In this document: positions 53,231 to 64,000 of the stretch, piece by piece
Position numbering within the stretch: position 1 is the first letter of the stretch
Layout of the letters: every line of letters begins with the position of its first letter
Assembly: GCA_946894095.1 (NCBI GenBank)
Contig: OX335665.1
Span: 2,862,001 to 2,926,000, forward strand
Origin: Incurvaria masculella
Lineage: Eukaryota; Arthropoda; Insecta; Lepidoptera; Incurvariidae
Direction of reading: 5' to 3'
Length of the DNA stretch: 64,000 bases
Notes under the pieces: generated by a model
Database searches by the model: none
The model's input: only the letters and a program-made list of their open reading frames with translations
What the model was told of the DNA's origin: nothing
Program-made: the position numbers and the translations under genes

Positions 53231-53490
53231 TCTACCAAGTACTGATTAGCTTAATCCTCACATTAAAGGGCCTTTCTTACCATCTAGCATTCGATACCAG
53301 CACAAAATAATCAGCACTTGGTGAAAACCAGGCTAAGGGTTCCACCAAGTACTTCTTTGTTTACATTTTCTTACTTTGTTATTGATACCATTACAAGTAA
53401 TCAGCACTTTAGTAATAAAGGAACTTTTTTACGGATAAACAGTGTTCAGCTGACTTATTTAGCCCGACCTCTCAAGATTCGCGACGCGTC
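53231..53490. mobile_element. Two ACCAAGTACT MITE fragments and an inverted-end fragment (repeated at 57081-57340)
   Basis: CCAAGTACTGATTAGC, AATCAGCACTTGGTGAAAAC, CCAAGTACTTC and AATCAGCACTTTAGTAATAA are the MITE family. TTACGGATAAACAGTGTTCA at 53431 is the end of the element seen at 15047. Confidence 0.65.
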
Positions 53491-53949
53491 ATTGTTAACT
53501 TAAAACAATATGTTGAACAACAGTGAAAATTTAAACTAACATACAATAATTTCTAACCGCCATTATTTGCACCGACGGTGTGAATTTAAAACTTACATCA
53601 TTCCGTTTTACGCGTGACCAAAGTGAACATTGTCTTCATGAAATATTTGCATGCGTCCAGCATGTCTTTATTGAATATTTAAAATATCTTATTTCAAATA
53701 TTATTATCAGAAAATTAATACAAGGAAAGTACGATCTTTTCAATCACACAACGCTGTTTGATTTCAAATATCGTGCTTTGACGAAGAACGAAGAGGCAGA
53801 ACTTGTACCATGGTACAGGTCCCAGCAGACAACTTTTGTATTTGTATTTGTATTTATTAATCCTCCTTTGGGACGCAGGGAACACTTGGAATCGTCAAAC
53901 AATTACAATTGAATACAATTAAAATTAAAGCATACTAGATCCCTGCAAC

Positions 53950-54031
53950 CATCATTCCCGAAGGATTCGGATGCCATGCCAGAACTTTCCTTTTATAAAG
54001 TCACGGCTACATTGAACTATGGAAAACAATA
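53950..54031 (-). mobile_element. SINE body fragment (repeated at 57800-57881)
   Basis: ATTCCCGAAGGATTCGGATG, CCATGCCAGAACTTTCCTTT and CACGGCTACATTGAACTATG. Confidence 0.65.
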
Positions 54032-54508
54032 CTCCACTCAAGAACTTCACTGTGCCGTGTAGATCAGCAGTTTTTGGTGCGGAGAAAAATACTGGTCTAA
54101 ATAAAAAATAGGTATAAATGTTGAGCTGTCACCTCTGCCTATGACACTCTGTGGCGTAACCCAAGCCGCGGTGACCGCGGCCGCTTCGGAGGCGTTTGTT
54201 TGCATTTTCATAATATTAAGGGACCTTAGAAAGTACCTGCATGGCGAGGGATGACGGTTTCACTGACAATATGATCCTTATTACTTTCAGGCCATTAAAC
54301 AAGGAGAGTTGTAATGTCAGGTTGAATAAAAAAAAAATCTTTCACTGAATCGAAGATTCGAAATTCTTTTACAACAGATATAATACCAGTAAGTATTATC
54401 TTTGGTAATACTAGCTGAGATACCCGGCTCCGCTCGGGTCAATGTCGTTTCGAATTGATGACGGGCAGAACCTATCCAATGCAATTATCAAATCTTAATA
54501 CACTTAGC

Positions 54509-54671
54509 CCCGGTTGCACGAAGAGACGACTGAGTTAATCAATGCTTAAACACGTCACTTTTAGTGATCCGCATAGAGTTCCTTCCATACTGTCCACACA
54601 AATGGACGTGTTTGATCATAATATACTTTGACTTTGATTTTGATTTTTTGTCCTTTCGTGCACTCGGCCCT
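54509..54671 (+). mobile_element. MITE, GCCCCGATTGCACGAA family (repeated at 58359-58521)
   Basis: GCCCCGGTTGCACGAAGAGA to TTTCGTGCACTCGGCCC. Confidence 0.82.
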
Positions 54672-55844
54672 TAGCTGTATTGAAACTTGACGATTTAACA
54701 GCAAATACATTGTTTTTACCTGCTCTTTTATCGAAGCCAAATTTTTATTAGCTTGTAAGGTTTTACATTATTTAAAAAAAAAATTGGCAAACATAGTTAG
54801 AAGTCAGCGAATACAATTTACGATATTTAAACATTGGCAACACTGAGACATGAAAACAAGAGAAAAACGCGGGAAAACGGACACATAGCCAATGAGGTAT
54901 TTTGTGTTGGACGGTATTTTGTAAGAAAAAGTGGAAATGATTATCAAACGACTATTACCTTAATTATAGCCTTGAAAAGTTAAAGGTTGTTTATATTTCA
55001 CGCGATACCCTTACAATTGGACAAAATGTATTCAAAATGTCTATTTGAAAACGTTGTTTGTATTTATTACAACCAGTATCTCCTCCAAACAGCATAGACA
55101 AGAGACGCACGTTTATCATCATTCCACCTCGCTGCGTTCCCGCCGGAATTGACAGCCGTGGACGACAAACGGACGAGAGGACGCGAATCGCAGCCATGTT
55201 GTTTTGTTCTGGTTGTCATGACAACCCGTGCCATTGTCACGTCTCGACGGCAGTGGCGTAGCTATAACTATTATTATTATTATATATTATTATTATACTA
55301 ACAACTAAAGTGATAACCTAACCTAACCTAACCCACCCACCGCGCTTAAGTTCTGAGATGGCGGCTGACCATTTTTTTGGTCGTGCGATCATCCGAGGTG
55401 GGCTGTTGAGACAACCACATCCTAGCATGGGTTTTAATGGGTTGGGTTTTATGGGGAGGAGAAACTTGTTTCGTCGTGCTTGACGTTTCATGTTAAAATC
55501 TGTGCCAGGAACTAAAAAAAAAGGCGCCCGATGACGCCCATGGGCTAACCAACTTTCACAGGGCTGCGTGCTTCTTCACACCATGTTTGAAGGACCACAG
55601 GTTGTACTTTGATGGAAAAACTTCAACAGGGAGTCGATTCCATTGTTTACCGACCCTATAGATAAAAGATCAAGAGAATCGGTGGGTTCTTATTTTGGGA
55701 ATATCGACAGTGAATGGGTGCATTCCCTGCCTGTTCCTGAGACCTTACATCCCTTCGGAGTTGAAGGGTATCTTAATTCAGGGATACTAATGAACTAAAT
55801 AGACTCGCAATGGCACCACACATCATTGCCAAAGAAACCGTTGT
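54672..55844. other. Unassigned sequence in the duplicated unit (repeated at 58522-59694)
   Basis: Contains short ATT and CCTAA arrays (55271-55333), a degraded low-copy fragment at 55530-55760 (GATGACGCCCATGGGCTAAC) and CpG-rich 55130-55200. Open frames on both strands at 54991-55261 have no recognised domain. Confidence 0.4.
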
Positions 55845-56003
55845 TCGTAACCGTGGTGTTTCGTAAACTGAGCGCGGTCGGGTCTTTGATGGGTGACCCC
55901 TTTCGAGCGGTGAGGCAGGGCGTGGTTCGGATTCCATTGACGGGTTTGTTCTGTAATTAAAGATGCTTCAAGCGGCAATGAAAGTGTTTTTCATCCAGAC
56001 AAA
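55845..56003 (+). mobile_element. 5S-headed SINE, degraded (repeated at 59695-59853)
   Basis: GAGCGCGGTCGGGTCTTTGA then TGGGTGACCCC keeps the 3' half of a 5S-like head. GTGGTTCGGATTCCATTGAC and TTCAAGCGGCAATGAAAGTG follow. Confidence 0.6.
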
Positions 56004-56129
56004 CGTACATGACAAACATACATGCAAACAATTATTTTTCACGTATTTTTAAATAGGTTACCAAATAAAATATCCTCAACATCTATAATGATGACATTGA
56101 TAGTCTTTGATAGCGCATTTTCTGTTTAT

Positions 56130-59100
56130 ACGGCGACGGAGGCGTGCGGAACCTGAGCCGCGCGACTCCTCACTTGATGGACTTTTTATTCCCATCAACG
56201 TGCCGTACCAGCGGCACAGAGCACGCGGCGTTGCAGAGGCGACTTTTTAACCGACTTCAAAAAAAGGAGGAGGTTATCAATTCGTCTGTATGTTTTTTTT
56301 TTTTTTTTTTTTTATGTTTGTTACCTCATAACTTTTTTCTGGGTGAACCGATTTTGATGATTATTTTTTTAAATGATAGCTAGTGCTTCCCAAGTGGTCC
56401 CATTTTAATTTGGTTAAGTTCTGACAATGATATCCATGAGAAAATCATAAAAGTCTTAAATTTGTATTAAGATGTGCGCGACAAATGGACGAATAACTCA
56501 ATATAACGCCAACCGATTTCGGTGATTCTTTTTTTATTCGAAAGGACGTGTACAAATTAGTAAGTGTACTTCAAATTCACTAAAAATAAACAAATAAAAA
56601 AACAAATTTAACAAAAAAAATAACCGACTTCAAGGAAAAAGCACTAAAAAGTAAAAAATAATTTTCATTTTTGTAGTTACGATTTCTGTTATTTTTTGAG
56701 TCGGTGTCAGCCAAGGTTAGGTTAGGTTAGGTTAGGTTAGGTTAGGTTAGGTTAGGTTAGGTTCTCTTGATTGGCGCAGCGCGTGCCCGGCTGACGCCGA
56801 CTCAAAAAATAACAGAAATCGTAACTACAAAAATGAAAATTATTTTTTACTTTTTAGTGCTTTTTCCTTGAAGTCGGTTATTTTTTTTGTTAAATTTGTT
56901 TTTTTTTACACCAAAAATGGAGATCATTAAATTTCATCCATGACCGAAGCGACTATTGTCGCCATGGAATATTTGCATGCTTCTGACATTTCTAGATTAA
57001 ATTAGTAATCTACAATAATATTATAAAGAGTTTGTTTGATTATTTCATAGATTTTTTTTAATAAGAAAATAAGGTTCGCTTCTACCAAGTACTGATTAGC
57101 TTAATCCTCACATTAAAGGGCCTTTCTTACCATCTAGCATTCGATACCAGCACAAAATAATCAGCACTTGGTGAAAACCAGGCTAAGGGTTCCACCAAGT
57201 ACTTCTTTGTTTACATTTTCTTACTTTGTTATTGATACCATTACAAGTAATCAGCACTTTAGTAATAAAGGAACTTTTTTACGGATAAACAGTGTTCAGC
57301 TGACTTATTTAGCCCGACCTCTCAAGATTCGCGACGCGTCATTGTTAACTTAAAACAATATGTTGAACAACAGTGAAAATTTAAACTAACATACAATAAT
57401 TTCTAACCGCCATTATTTGCACCGACGGTGTGAATTTAAAACTTACATCATTCCGTTTTACGCGTGACCAAAGTGAACATTGTCTTCATGAAATATTTGC
57501 ATGCGTCCAGCATGTCTTTATTGAATATTTAAAATATCTTATTTCAAATATTATTATCAGAAAATTAATACAAGGAAAGTACGATCTTTTCAATCACACA
57601 ACGCTGTTTGATTTCAAATATCGTGCTTTGACGAAGAACGAAGAGGCAGAACTTGTACCATGGTACAGGTCCCAGCAGACAACTTTTGTATTTGTATTTG
57701 TATTTATTAATCCTCCTTTGGGACGCAGGGAACACTTGGAATCGTCAAACAATTACAATTGAATACAATTAAAATTAAAGCATACTAGATCCCTGCAACC
57801 ATCATTCCCGAAGGATTCGGATGCCATGCCAGAACTTTCCTTTTATAAAGTCACGGCTACATTGAACTATGGAAAACAATACTCCACTCAAGAACTTCAC
57901 TGTGCCGTGTAGATCAGCAGTTTTTGGTGCGGAGAAAAATACTGGTCTAAATAAAAAATAGGTATAAATGTTGAGCTGTCACCTCTGCCTATGACACTCT
58001 GTGGCGTAACCCAAGCCGCGGTGACCGCGGCCGCTTCGGAGGCGTTTGTTTGCATTTTCATAATATTAAGGGACCTTAGAAAGTACCTGCATGGCGAGGG
58101 ATGACGGTTTCACTGACAATATGATCCTTATTACTTTCAGGCCATTAAACAAGGAGAGTTGTAATGTCAGGTTGAATAAAAAAAAAATCTTTCACTGAAT
58201 CGAAGATTCGAAATTCTTTTACAACAGATATAATACCAGTAAGTATTATCTTTGGTAATACTAGCTGAGATACCCGGCTCCGCTCGGGTCAATGTCGTTT
58301 CGAATTGATGACGGGCAGAACCTATCCAATGCAATTATCAAATCTTAATACACTTAGCCCCGGTTGCACGAAGAGACGACTGAGTTAATCAATGCTTAAA
58401 CACGTCACTTTTAGTGATCCGCATAGAGTTCCTTCCATACTGTCCACACAAATGGACGTGTTTGATCATAATATACTTTGACTTTGATTTTGATTTTTTG
58501 TCCTTTCGTGCACTCGGCCCTTAGCTGTATTGAAACTTGACGATTTAACAGCAAATACATTGTTTTTACCTGCTCTTTTATCGAAGCCAAATTTTTATTA
58601 GCTTGTAAGGTTTTACATTATTTAAAAAAAAAATTGGCAAACATAGTTAGAAGTCAGCGAATACAATTTACGATATTTAAACATTGGCAACACTGAGACA
58701 TGAAAACAAGAGAAAAACGCGGGAAAACGGACACATAGCCAATGAGGTATTTTGTGTTGGACGGTATTTTGTAAGAAAAAGTGGAAATGATTATCAAACG
58801 ACTATTACCTTAATTATAGCCTTGAAAAGTTAAAGGTTGTTTATATTTCACGCGATACCCTTACAATTGGACAAAATGTATTCAAAATGTCTATTTGAAA
58901 ACGTTGTTTGTATTTATTACAACCAGTATCTCCTCCAAACAGCATAGACAAGAGACGCACGTTTATCATCATTCCACCTCGCTGCGTTCCCGCCGGAATT
59001 GACAGCCGTGGACGACAAACGGACGAGAGGACGCGAATCGCAGCCATGTTGTTTTGTTCTGGTTGTCATGACAACCCGTGCCATTGTCACGTCTCGACGG

Positions 59101-59979
59101 CAGTGGCGTAGCTATAACTATTATTATTATTATATATTATTATTATACTAACAACTAAAGTGATAACCTAACCTAACCTAACCCACCCACCGCGCTTAAG
59201 TTCTGAGATGGCGGCTGACCATTTTTTTGGTCGTGCGATCATCCGAGGTGGGCTGTTGAGACAACCACATCCTAGCATGGGTTTTAATGGGTTGGGTTTT
59301 ATGGGGAGGAGAAACTTGTTTCGTCGTGCTTGACGTTTCATGTTAAAATCTGTGCCAGGAACTAAAAAAAAAGGCGCCCGATGACGCCCATGGGCTAACC
59401 AACTTTCACAGGGCTGCGTGCTTCTTCACACCATGTTTGAAGGACCACAGGTTGTACTTTGATGGAAAAACTTCAACAGGGAGTCGATTCCATTGTTTAC
59501 CGACCCTATAGATAAAAGATCAAGAGAATCGGTGGGTTCTTATTTTGGGAATATCGACAGTGAATGGGTGCATTCCCTGCCTGTTCCTGAGACCTTACAT
59601 CCCTTCGGAGTTGAAGGGTATCTTAATTCAGGGATACTAATGAACTAAATAGACTCGCAATGGCACCACACATCATTGCCAAAGAAACCGTTGTTCGTAA
59701 CCGTGGTGTTTCGTAAACTGAGCGCGGTCGGGTCTTTGATGGGTGACCCCTTTCGAGCGGTGAGGCAGGGCGTGGTTCGGATTCCATTGACGGGTTTGTT
59801 CTGTAATTAAAGATGCTTCAAGCGGCAATGAAAGTGTTTTTCATCCAGACAAACGTACATGACAAACATACATGCAAACAATTATTTTTCACGTATTTTT
59901 AAATAGGTTACCAAATAAAATATCCTCAACATCTATAATGATGACATTGATAGTCTTTGATAGCGCATTTTCTGTTTAT
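56130..59979. repeat. 3850-bp tandem duplication, copy 2
   Basis: Head-to-tail with copy 1. The join is CTGTTTAT/ACGGCGACGG. After 59979 the sequence continues into unique DNA (CATTGTGGCTG). It carries the same set of repeats as copy 1, listed there. Confidence 0.95.
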
Positions 59980-60324
59980 CATTGTGGCTGCATGTGTGAA
60001 AACATGTTTTTGGCTTTTGACAATTACATTGTCCATTTTTGTATATTAATTGTGAATAAGCTGTAAGTTTTCCAATAACTAAATAAATCAATACCTTGAA
60101 TTCCGTCTTCGCTCCTAAAAAACGTGGTATACCACCTAGTAGAGGAGATGGTAATGTTTTTTGTACATGGTGCTACTCGTCAGAGTTTATTCCTTCTGGG
60201 GCGACTATGGCTGACTATCCAACGGCTTAGAGACGATTCGAATTGGATTTATCTGATAAATTATATTTCACACGAGAATTTGTATACACGCGTTCAACTG
60301 GCTTCGAGTAAAGCATCATGGTTT

Positions 60325-60417
60325 GTACTTGTAGGGCGAGGATCGAACCCATGACCTTTGTCATGGAGAGCAAGTCCTGCGCCACTAATGCCACTAGGAG
60401 CCGTAAGATTCTGTCTC
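60325..60417 (-). mobile_element. tRNA-like SINE head fragment
   Basis: In reverse: GGCTCCTAGTGGCATTAGTG, AGGACTTGCTCTCCATGACA and CATGGGTTCGATCCTCGCCC (good B box). No body follows. It is not a functional tRNA, since no cloverleaf acceptor stem is evident. Confidence 0.6.
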
Positions 60418-60511
60418 ATGACACGAGCTGCGTTTACGTGAAAATACGTCAATGTACCATAGATTAAAGAGTAAGGCATAGATTACACAGCTTACATCAT
60501 ACAACGTGCAG

Positions 60512-60740
60512 GGGACGCACTCAGGTAAGAGTGAGTTCGAGTTCGGAAGTGAGTTAACTATATTATTACTAAAAAAAAACACTATTTTTTTATTACTTTA
60601 CCTTCCAAAGTATTCATGAGACCAACCAGATTTTTACCAAACAAAAATGACGTTCAAGGAGTGCAAAAAAATGAACTATTTATAAGAGTGAGTCGATATT
60701 TGCCGCCGAATTCGAACTCACTCTTACCTGAATGGTCCCC
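60512..60740. mobile_element. MITE, GGGGTCCATTCAGAG family, diverged
   Basis: GGTAAGAGTGAGTTCGAGTT and CGAATTCGAACTCACTCTTA are inverted. CAG at 60509-60511 and 60741-60743 flank it. Confidence 0.78.
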
Positions 60741-61097
60741 CAGAACTCACCGAAAACAGCTTATTTTCGCTGATACTACGACATTTCTTACCACCGCCAT
60801 CTCCCGTCACTGCCCAGAACTAGTTTAACCATCATAATTCCACATGCTGTCGCAGGCATGATGAAAACACTGCGGATTAACTATAAATTAAGTAATATCA
60901 TATAAATAAAATATATTATTAATATTTATTGGTTTGTATTTAATTTTTTCTGAAATGTGAATTGCAACGCCATCTGTGGACTTTTATTATCCCTAATCAA
61001 CACTGATATGCCGTTAGCAATCTATCCTTTCCTCTTTAATCTATGACTGTACTAACGACAGGATTTATTATATATTCTTTGCCACAGAATTCCTTTT
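60741..61097. other. AT-rich sequence without recognised features
   Basis: AACAGCTTATTTTCGCTGAT to CCATCTCCCGTCACTGCCCA (60759-60815) resembles 37525-37590, so a diverged repeat is present. Confidence 0.4.
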
Positions 61098-61446
61098 TAG
61101 GGTTCCGTACCCAAAAAGTGAAAACGGAACCTTATTACTAAGCCTCCGCTGTCCGTCCGTCCGTCCGTCCGTCCGTCCGTCCGTCCGTCCGTCCGTCCGA
61201 CCGTCCGTCCGTCCGTCCGTCCGTCCGTCCGTCCGTCTGTCACAGGGCTGTATCTCACGAACCGTAATAGGTAGGCAGCTGAAATTTTCACAGAGCGTGT
61301 ATTTATTTTGCCGCTATAACAACAAGTTAAAGTAAAATCATAAAATAATAAAAATTAAAGGGGGGCCCCATACAAAAAAGTGATTTTTTGGTATTGATGG
61401 TACGGAACCCTTGGTGTGCGAGTCCGACTCGCACTTGGCCGGTTTT
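61098..61446 (+). mobile_element. GTCC element with the longest microsatellite
   Basis: GGTTCCGTACCCAAAAAGTG, (GTCC)n over 61151-61236 with one CCGA interruption, CACAGGGCTGTATCTCACGA, and CGAGTCCGACTCGCACTTGG before CCGGTTTT. Confidence 0.9.
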
Positions 61447-61659
61447 ACATCATCTGACATGCAAACGCATCGTATTAAAAATTGTCGAACGAATGTTCAT
61501 ACTATTCTCAACTCCTTTTTTATTCAAAATCTTCAGTCGCGACTGCTGCCTGAATTTTTTATGACCCAGCAAGTCAACGCGCTTGTCACCGCAGCCCGAG
61601 GCGTGGGCGGCCATTGTCTAAGAATGTGATCGGCACGAAAGGTTGAAAAGATATGGCGT

Positions 61660-61765
61660 ACGCCAGACCATCTGACAATAGGTGCCCGTCGACGCCCAGG
61701 TTGTACTTCGGGGGAATTACCTCGATTTCGTTCGACAGTTTACCGAACTCCATTTTCCGATTCGA
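61660..61765. repeat. Low-copy lepidopteran fragment
   Basis: CCATCTGACAATAGGTGCCC, TCGACGCCCAGGTTGTACTT and GGGGGAATTACCTCG, the family seen at 27257 and 55530. Confidence 0.5.
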
Positions 61766-61835
61766 GGACATACAGGTGATTTTTTGTGGAACCGGTTGGT
61801 TAGGGCCTGGGAGAGCAAAATTTTACCTTGACCAT

Positions 61836-62253
61836 TTTTTTTATGCAACCTGGCATGGATGGCTAATACCACACAACAACCGTTATGATATTAGCCTAAT
61901 ACACCACATTCCCGAGGGAATTAGGTGACATGCCAGGACCTTCCCTTTATGAGCACGGCTACATTGAACTGGATGGAAAACACGGACAATTTTTCATTGC
62001 CGCTTAAACCATACTTTCATCCCATGCGGTGGTTCTTACCCGGGTGGGCTTAACCCTACCACCTAGTAGGGGAAGGGGACCTACAGTTTGACATGGGTTC
62101 CGATCATGTAACAACTCGCATTTGTAACGAAATGCACTTATCCAACTCAGAAAGAGAAAGAAAGTGGTGGATGACCGCGGCGAGGATTTGAACCCAGACC
62201 TCTCGGATGAAAGGCAAGTCCTCTAGCCTCTAGACCACGAGCTGTTCAAAATG
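61836..62253 (-). mobile_element. SINE, full length, second tRNA-like head type
   Basis: In reverse: AGCTCGTGGTCTAGAGGCTA, AGGACTTGCCTTTCATCCGA and GTCTGGGTTCAAATCCTCGC, then TTTCTGAGTTGGATAAGTGC and the common body with a TGCATAAAAAAAA tail. The head differs from the GTAGCCTAGTGGCGC type and matches the copy at 9755. Confidence 0.88.
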
Positions 62254-62934
62254 TCCAATGGACAAAGTAAGCAATGAATTTTCAAATCTCAGAGTCCTTA
62301 CAGATTGTTACAACATAATTTTGACAAAAAAAATAATTTTGACAGAAATTAAATGTTAACAGAAATGAACTTAGTTTAAATACTCGTACAATGACGAACT
62401 ATAGTGGGTACGGACACCAAAGTTGTGTCACAGAATAAGTACTGGTTGTGTGTGATTGGCCTATTGATTTGTGAGCGATTGCCGGTGCGTTTTGACAGCG
62501 TTATAAGGCGTTTTACACTTTGACAAGTTTTCACAAAACAAGGACGTCAGCGTGCATTTGTCTTTAGGTTGCTTCCACCTAGTAAGAAAGGAAATCCGTA
62601 AGAAACGGGAATCCGAGAAAGCGTTCCCCATCCAGAACCCGCGCCCGCAGTTGCTTCACCTCAATTATCGAACGCCAAGGCATCGCGCTACCGATAGTTT
62701 CACGGATAGCGTTTCTGGTTGTTGGGTTGAGTGTTGAAGTCCAAAAAAACAGTCTATTTTTCCTGACTTATCTCATGGATAGCACTGTTTACCCGTTAGG
62801 CTATTTAGAGTAATGATGAGTAGCATATAACTGGTGTGAACAATTCAATTATACGTAGATACAGACCGCATCATATCGCATCGCATCAATCTGATAGATT
62901 GTTCGCAAGTTGGCAAGAGACAGACAGAAACACC
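62254..62934. other. Unassigned sequence
   Basis: The plus frame at 62552-62737 shows no domain. The end of that stretch (CAGAACCCGCGCCCGCAGTT) faintly recalls a 5S-type SINE head but is too diverged to call. Confidence 0.3.
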
Positions 62935-63250
62935 AACAAGGATTTATGATGATTATTTTTTATTCGAAATCTGGTGCTTCCCGTGTGGTCCCATTTCAAT
63001 TTGGTTTAGTTCTGACTATGATCTCCATGATAATATCATATAAGTCCTAAATTTGCATTACTTCAGATTCACTAAAAATTTACAAATAAACAAAATTTTA
63101 CCAAAAAAAACCGACTTCAAATAAATAGTATTCCAAAACCAATTAACATGCACTAAAAAGTAAAAAAATAAATGCCATTTTTGTAGTCACGATTATTGTT
63201 ATTTTTTTAATCAGCGTCAGCCAAGGTAGGTAGCCAAGGTTCCCTTGACT
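62935..63250 (+). mobile_element. AACCGACTTC element and half of its foldback partner
   Basis: GGTGCTTCCCGTGTGGTCCC at 62971, then AAAACCGACTTCAAATAAAT at 63107 and CATTTTTGTAGTCACGATTA. The loop CAGCCAAGGTAGGTAGCCAA lacks a telomeric array and the second arm is missing. Confidence 0.65.
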
Positions 63251-63849
63251 TGAACTTAATTCAAATTAAAGAAATATTAAAAATTTTGTTTTTGAAAAAT
63301 GTATCCTGTTTGACACAGATAAATATAGCGTGTATTGAAAATGTTCTTTTGGCTTTCATTTTACTGGGTTTTGTATTTCAAAAAAACGCGACGACTTGAT
63401 ACCAATAATAAATAATTTAAAACAGTGGTTTTCAAATGATTAGTAAACTACATTTGTGTGTGGTACGTAGCTTACGGGCCATTCGATTGACCATAATTCC
63501 GTGGCTATTTCAGGATTTCAGTGAAGGGGCGTGTCCAGCTGTCACCTTCTCACGGAGCGAACGTCGTCGGTGGAACAGCTATAATCTACCCAATCACGAA
63601 GCATTATGTGCGACAGATTGCGGCATATATTTCTAATTTAAGACATTATAGGCGCATATCGCAAAACTTCCCTCATTATTTATGAATTAGAACTCCTACA
63701 ATCGGTAGAAAGCCCTATAGATACCCCACTGACTTACTCTTCCACGAATTACTTAATTATATTAAGCTTATAGTACTTGTAGTCATACAGGATGTCGTAA
63801 CGGCCAGTACAGTGACTAGTAATTTGATAAGGAATGTTTGGTTGAGCTA
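63251..63849. other. Unassigned sequence
   Basis: CTTTTGGCTTTCATTTTACT near 63350 and TCAAATGATTAGTAAACTAC near 63432 match pieces at 24480-24740 and 27840, so degraded repeats are present. The plus frame at 63436-63636 has no domain. Confidence 0.35.
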
Positions 63850-63935
63850 AGGAAGGTCTTGGCATGGAACCTAGATCCCACGTGGCATATCAGGCTAATG
63901 GCATGACAGCAGGTGTGATATTAGCCATCCACGTA
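63850..63935 (+). mobile_element. SINE 3' fragment, 5S-headed subfamily
   Basis: AAGGAAGGTCTTGGCATGGA, CCTAGATCCCACGTGGCATA and GATATTAGCCATCCACGTAC. Confidence 0.65.
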
Positions 63936-64000
63936 CACACAACACTCTTTCGTTCTTACAGACCACGGAGGAGGGAGGGAGAGAGGAGGTGTTATTACTT

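Larger units (their letters stand above)
52280..56129. repeat. 3850-bp tandem duplication, copy 1
   Basis: Every line compared matches 56130-59979 exactly at an offset of 3850, including a 22-T run and the telomeric array. There is no microhomology: the bases flanking the unit differ at both ends. Confidence 0.95.

Noticed and set aside
61097..61291. Gly/Arg/Thr/Asp-repeat protein on the minus strand
   Set aside because: Translation of the GTCC microsatellite.

Overview
This window looks like nuclear DNA from a moth or butterfly (Lepidoptera). It is AT-rich and almost entirely non-coding. It is packed with interspersed repeats of lepidopteran type, such as the GTCC-microsatellite element ending in CGGACTCGCACTTGGCCGG. 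It carries short (TTAGG)n/(CCTAA)n arrays, the insect telomere motif, and one clear insect developmental gene. There is no sign of operons, Shine-Dalgarno sites or dense coding. Family names below are working labels. No database search was possible.

The one convincing intact gene is on the minus strand at 5928-6698: a 256-residue, GPI-anchor-type ephrin read from a single uninterrupted frame. A CpG-rich stretch lies just upstream of its start (about 6890-7260). To the left, 1-5900 is mostly unique AT-rich DNA with a candidate spliced exon (1264-1387) and a 166-bp tandem repeat (3625-3945).

From about 7.7 kb to the right edge the window is a layered transposon landscape. Recurrent families are: (i) SINEs that share one body but carry tRNA-like or 5S-rRNA-like heads; (ii) a 550-bp MITE with TTAA target duplications; (iii) the GTCC element; (iv) several short MITEs with clear inverted ends; (v) foldback elements, one with about ten telomeric TTAGG units in its loop; (vi) scraps of LINE reverse-transcriptase genes. 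Nesting is deep. A SINE at 9755-11292 is split by at least three later insertions.

Four larger structures stand out. At 16762-22979 two 2.1-kb inverted arms enclose a 2-kb spacer. In that spacer sits a 1744-bp P-element-like relict (18930-20673) with a perfect 8-bp target duplication, about 24-bp inverted ends, a THAP-type first exon and a basic C-terminal exon. At 30449-35661 a 5.2-kb element with CACTG ends and different subterminal tandem arrays on each side sits precisely inside a 5S-headed SINE. At 52280-59979 a 3850-bp unit is present twice in tandem, identical wherever I compared it, homopolymers included; it is either very recent or an assembly artefact. Finally, 35.6-37 kb and 45.5-48.3 kb are mosaics of SINE and LINE fragments.

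Apart from the ephrin and a few exon-like patches (1264-1387, 12170-12353, 32748-32930, 52270-52398), I found no host gene I can support.
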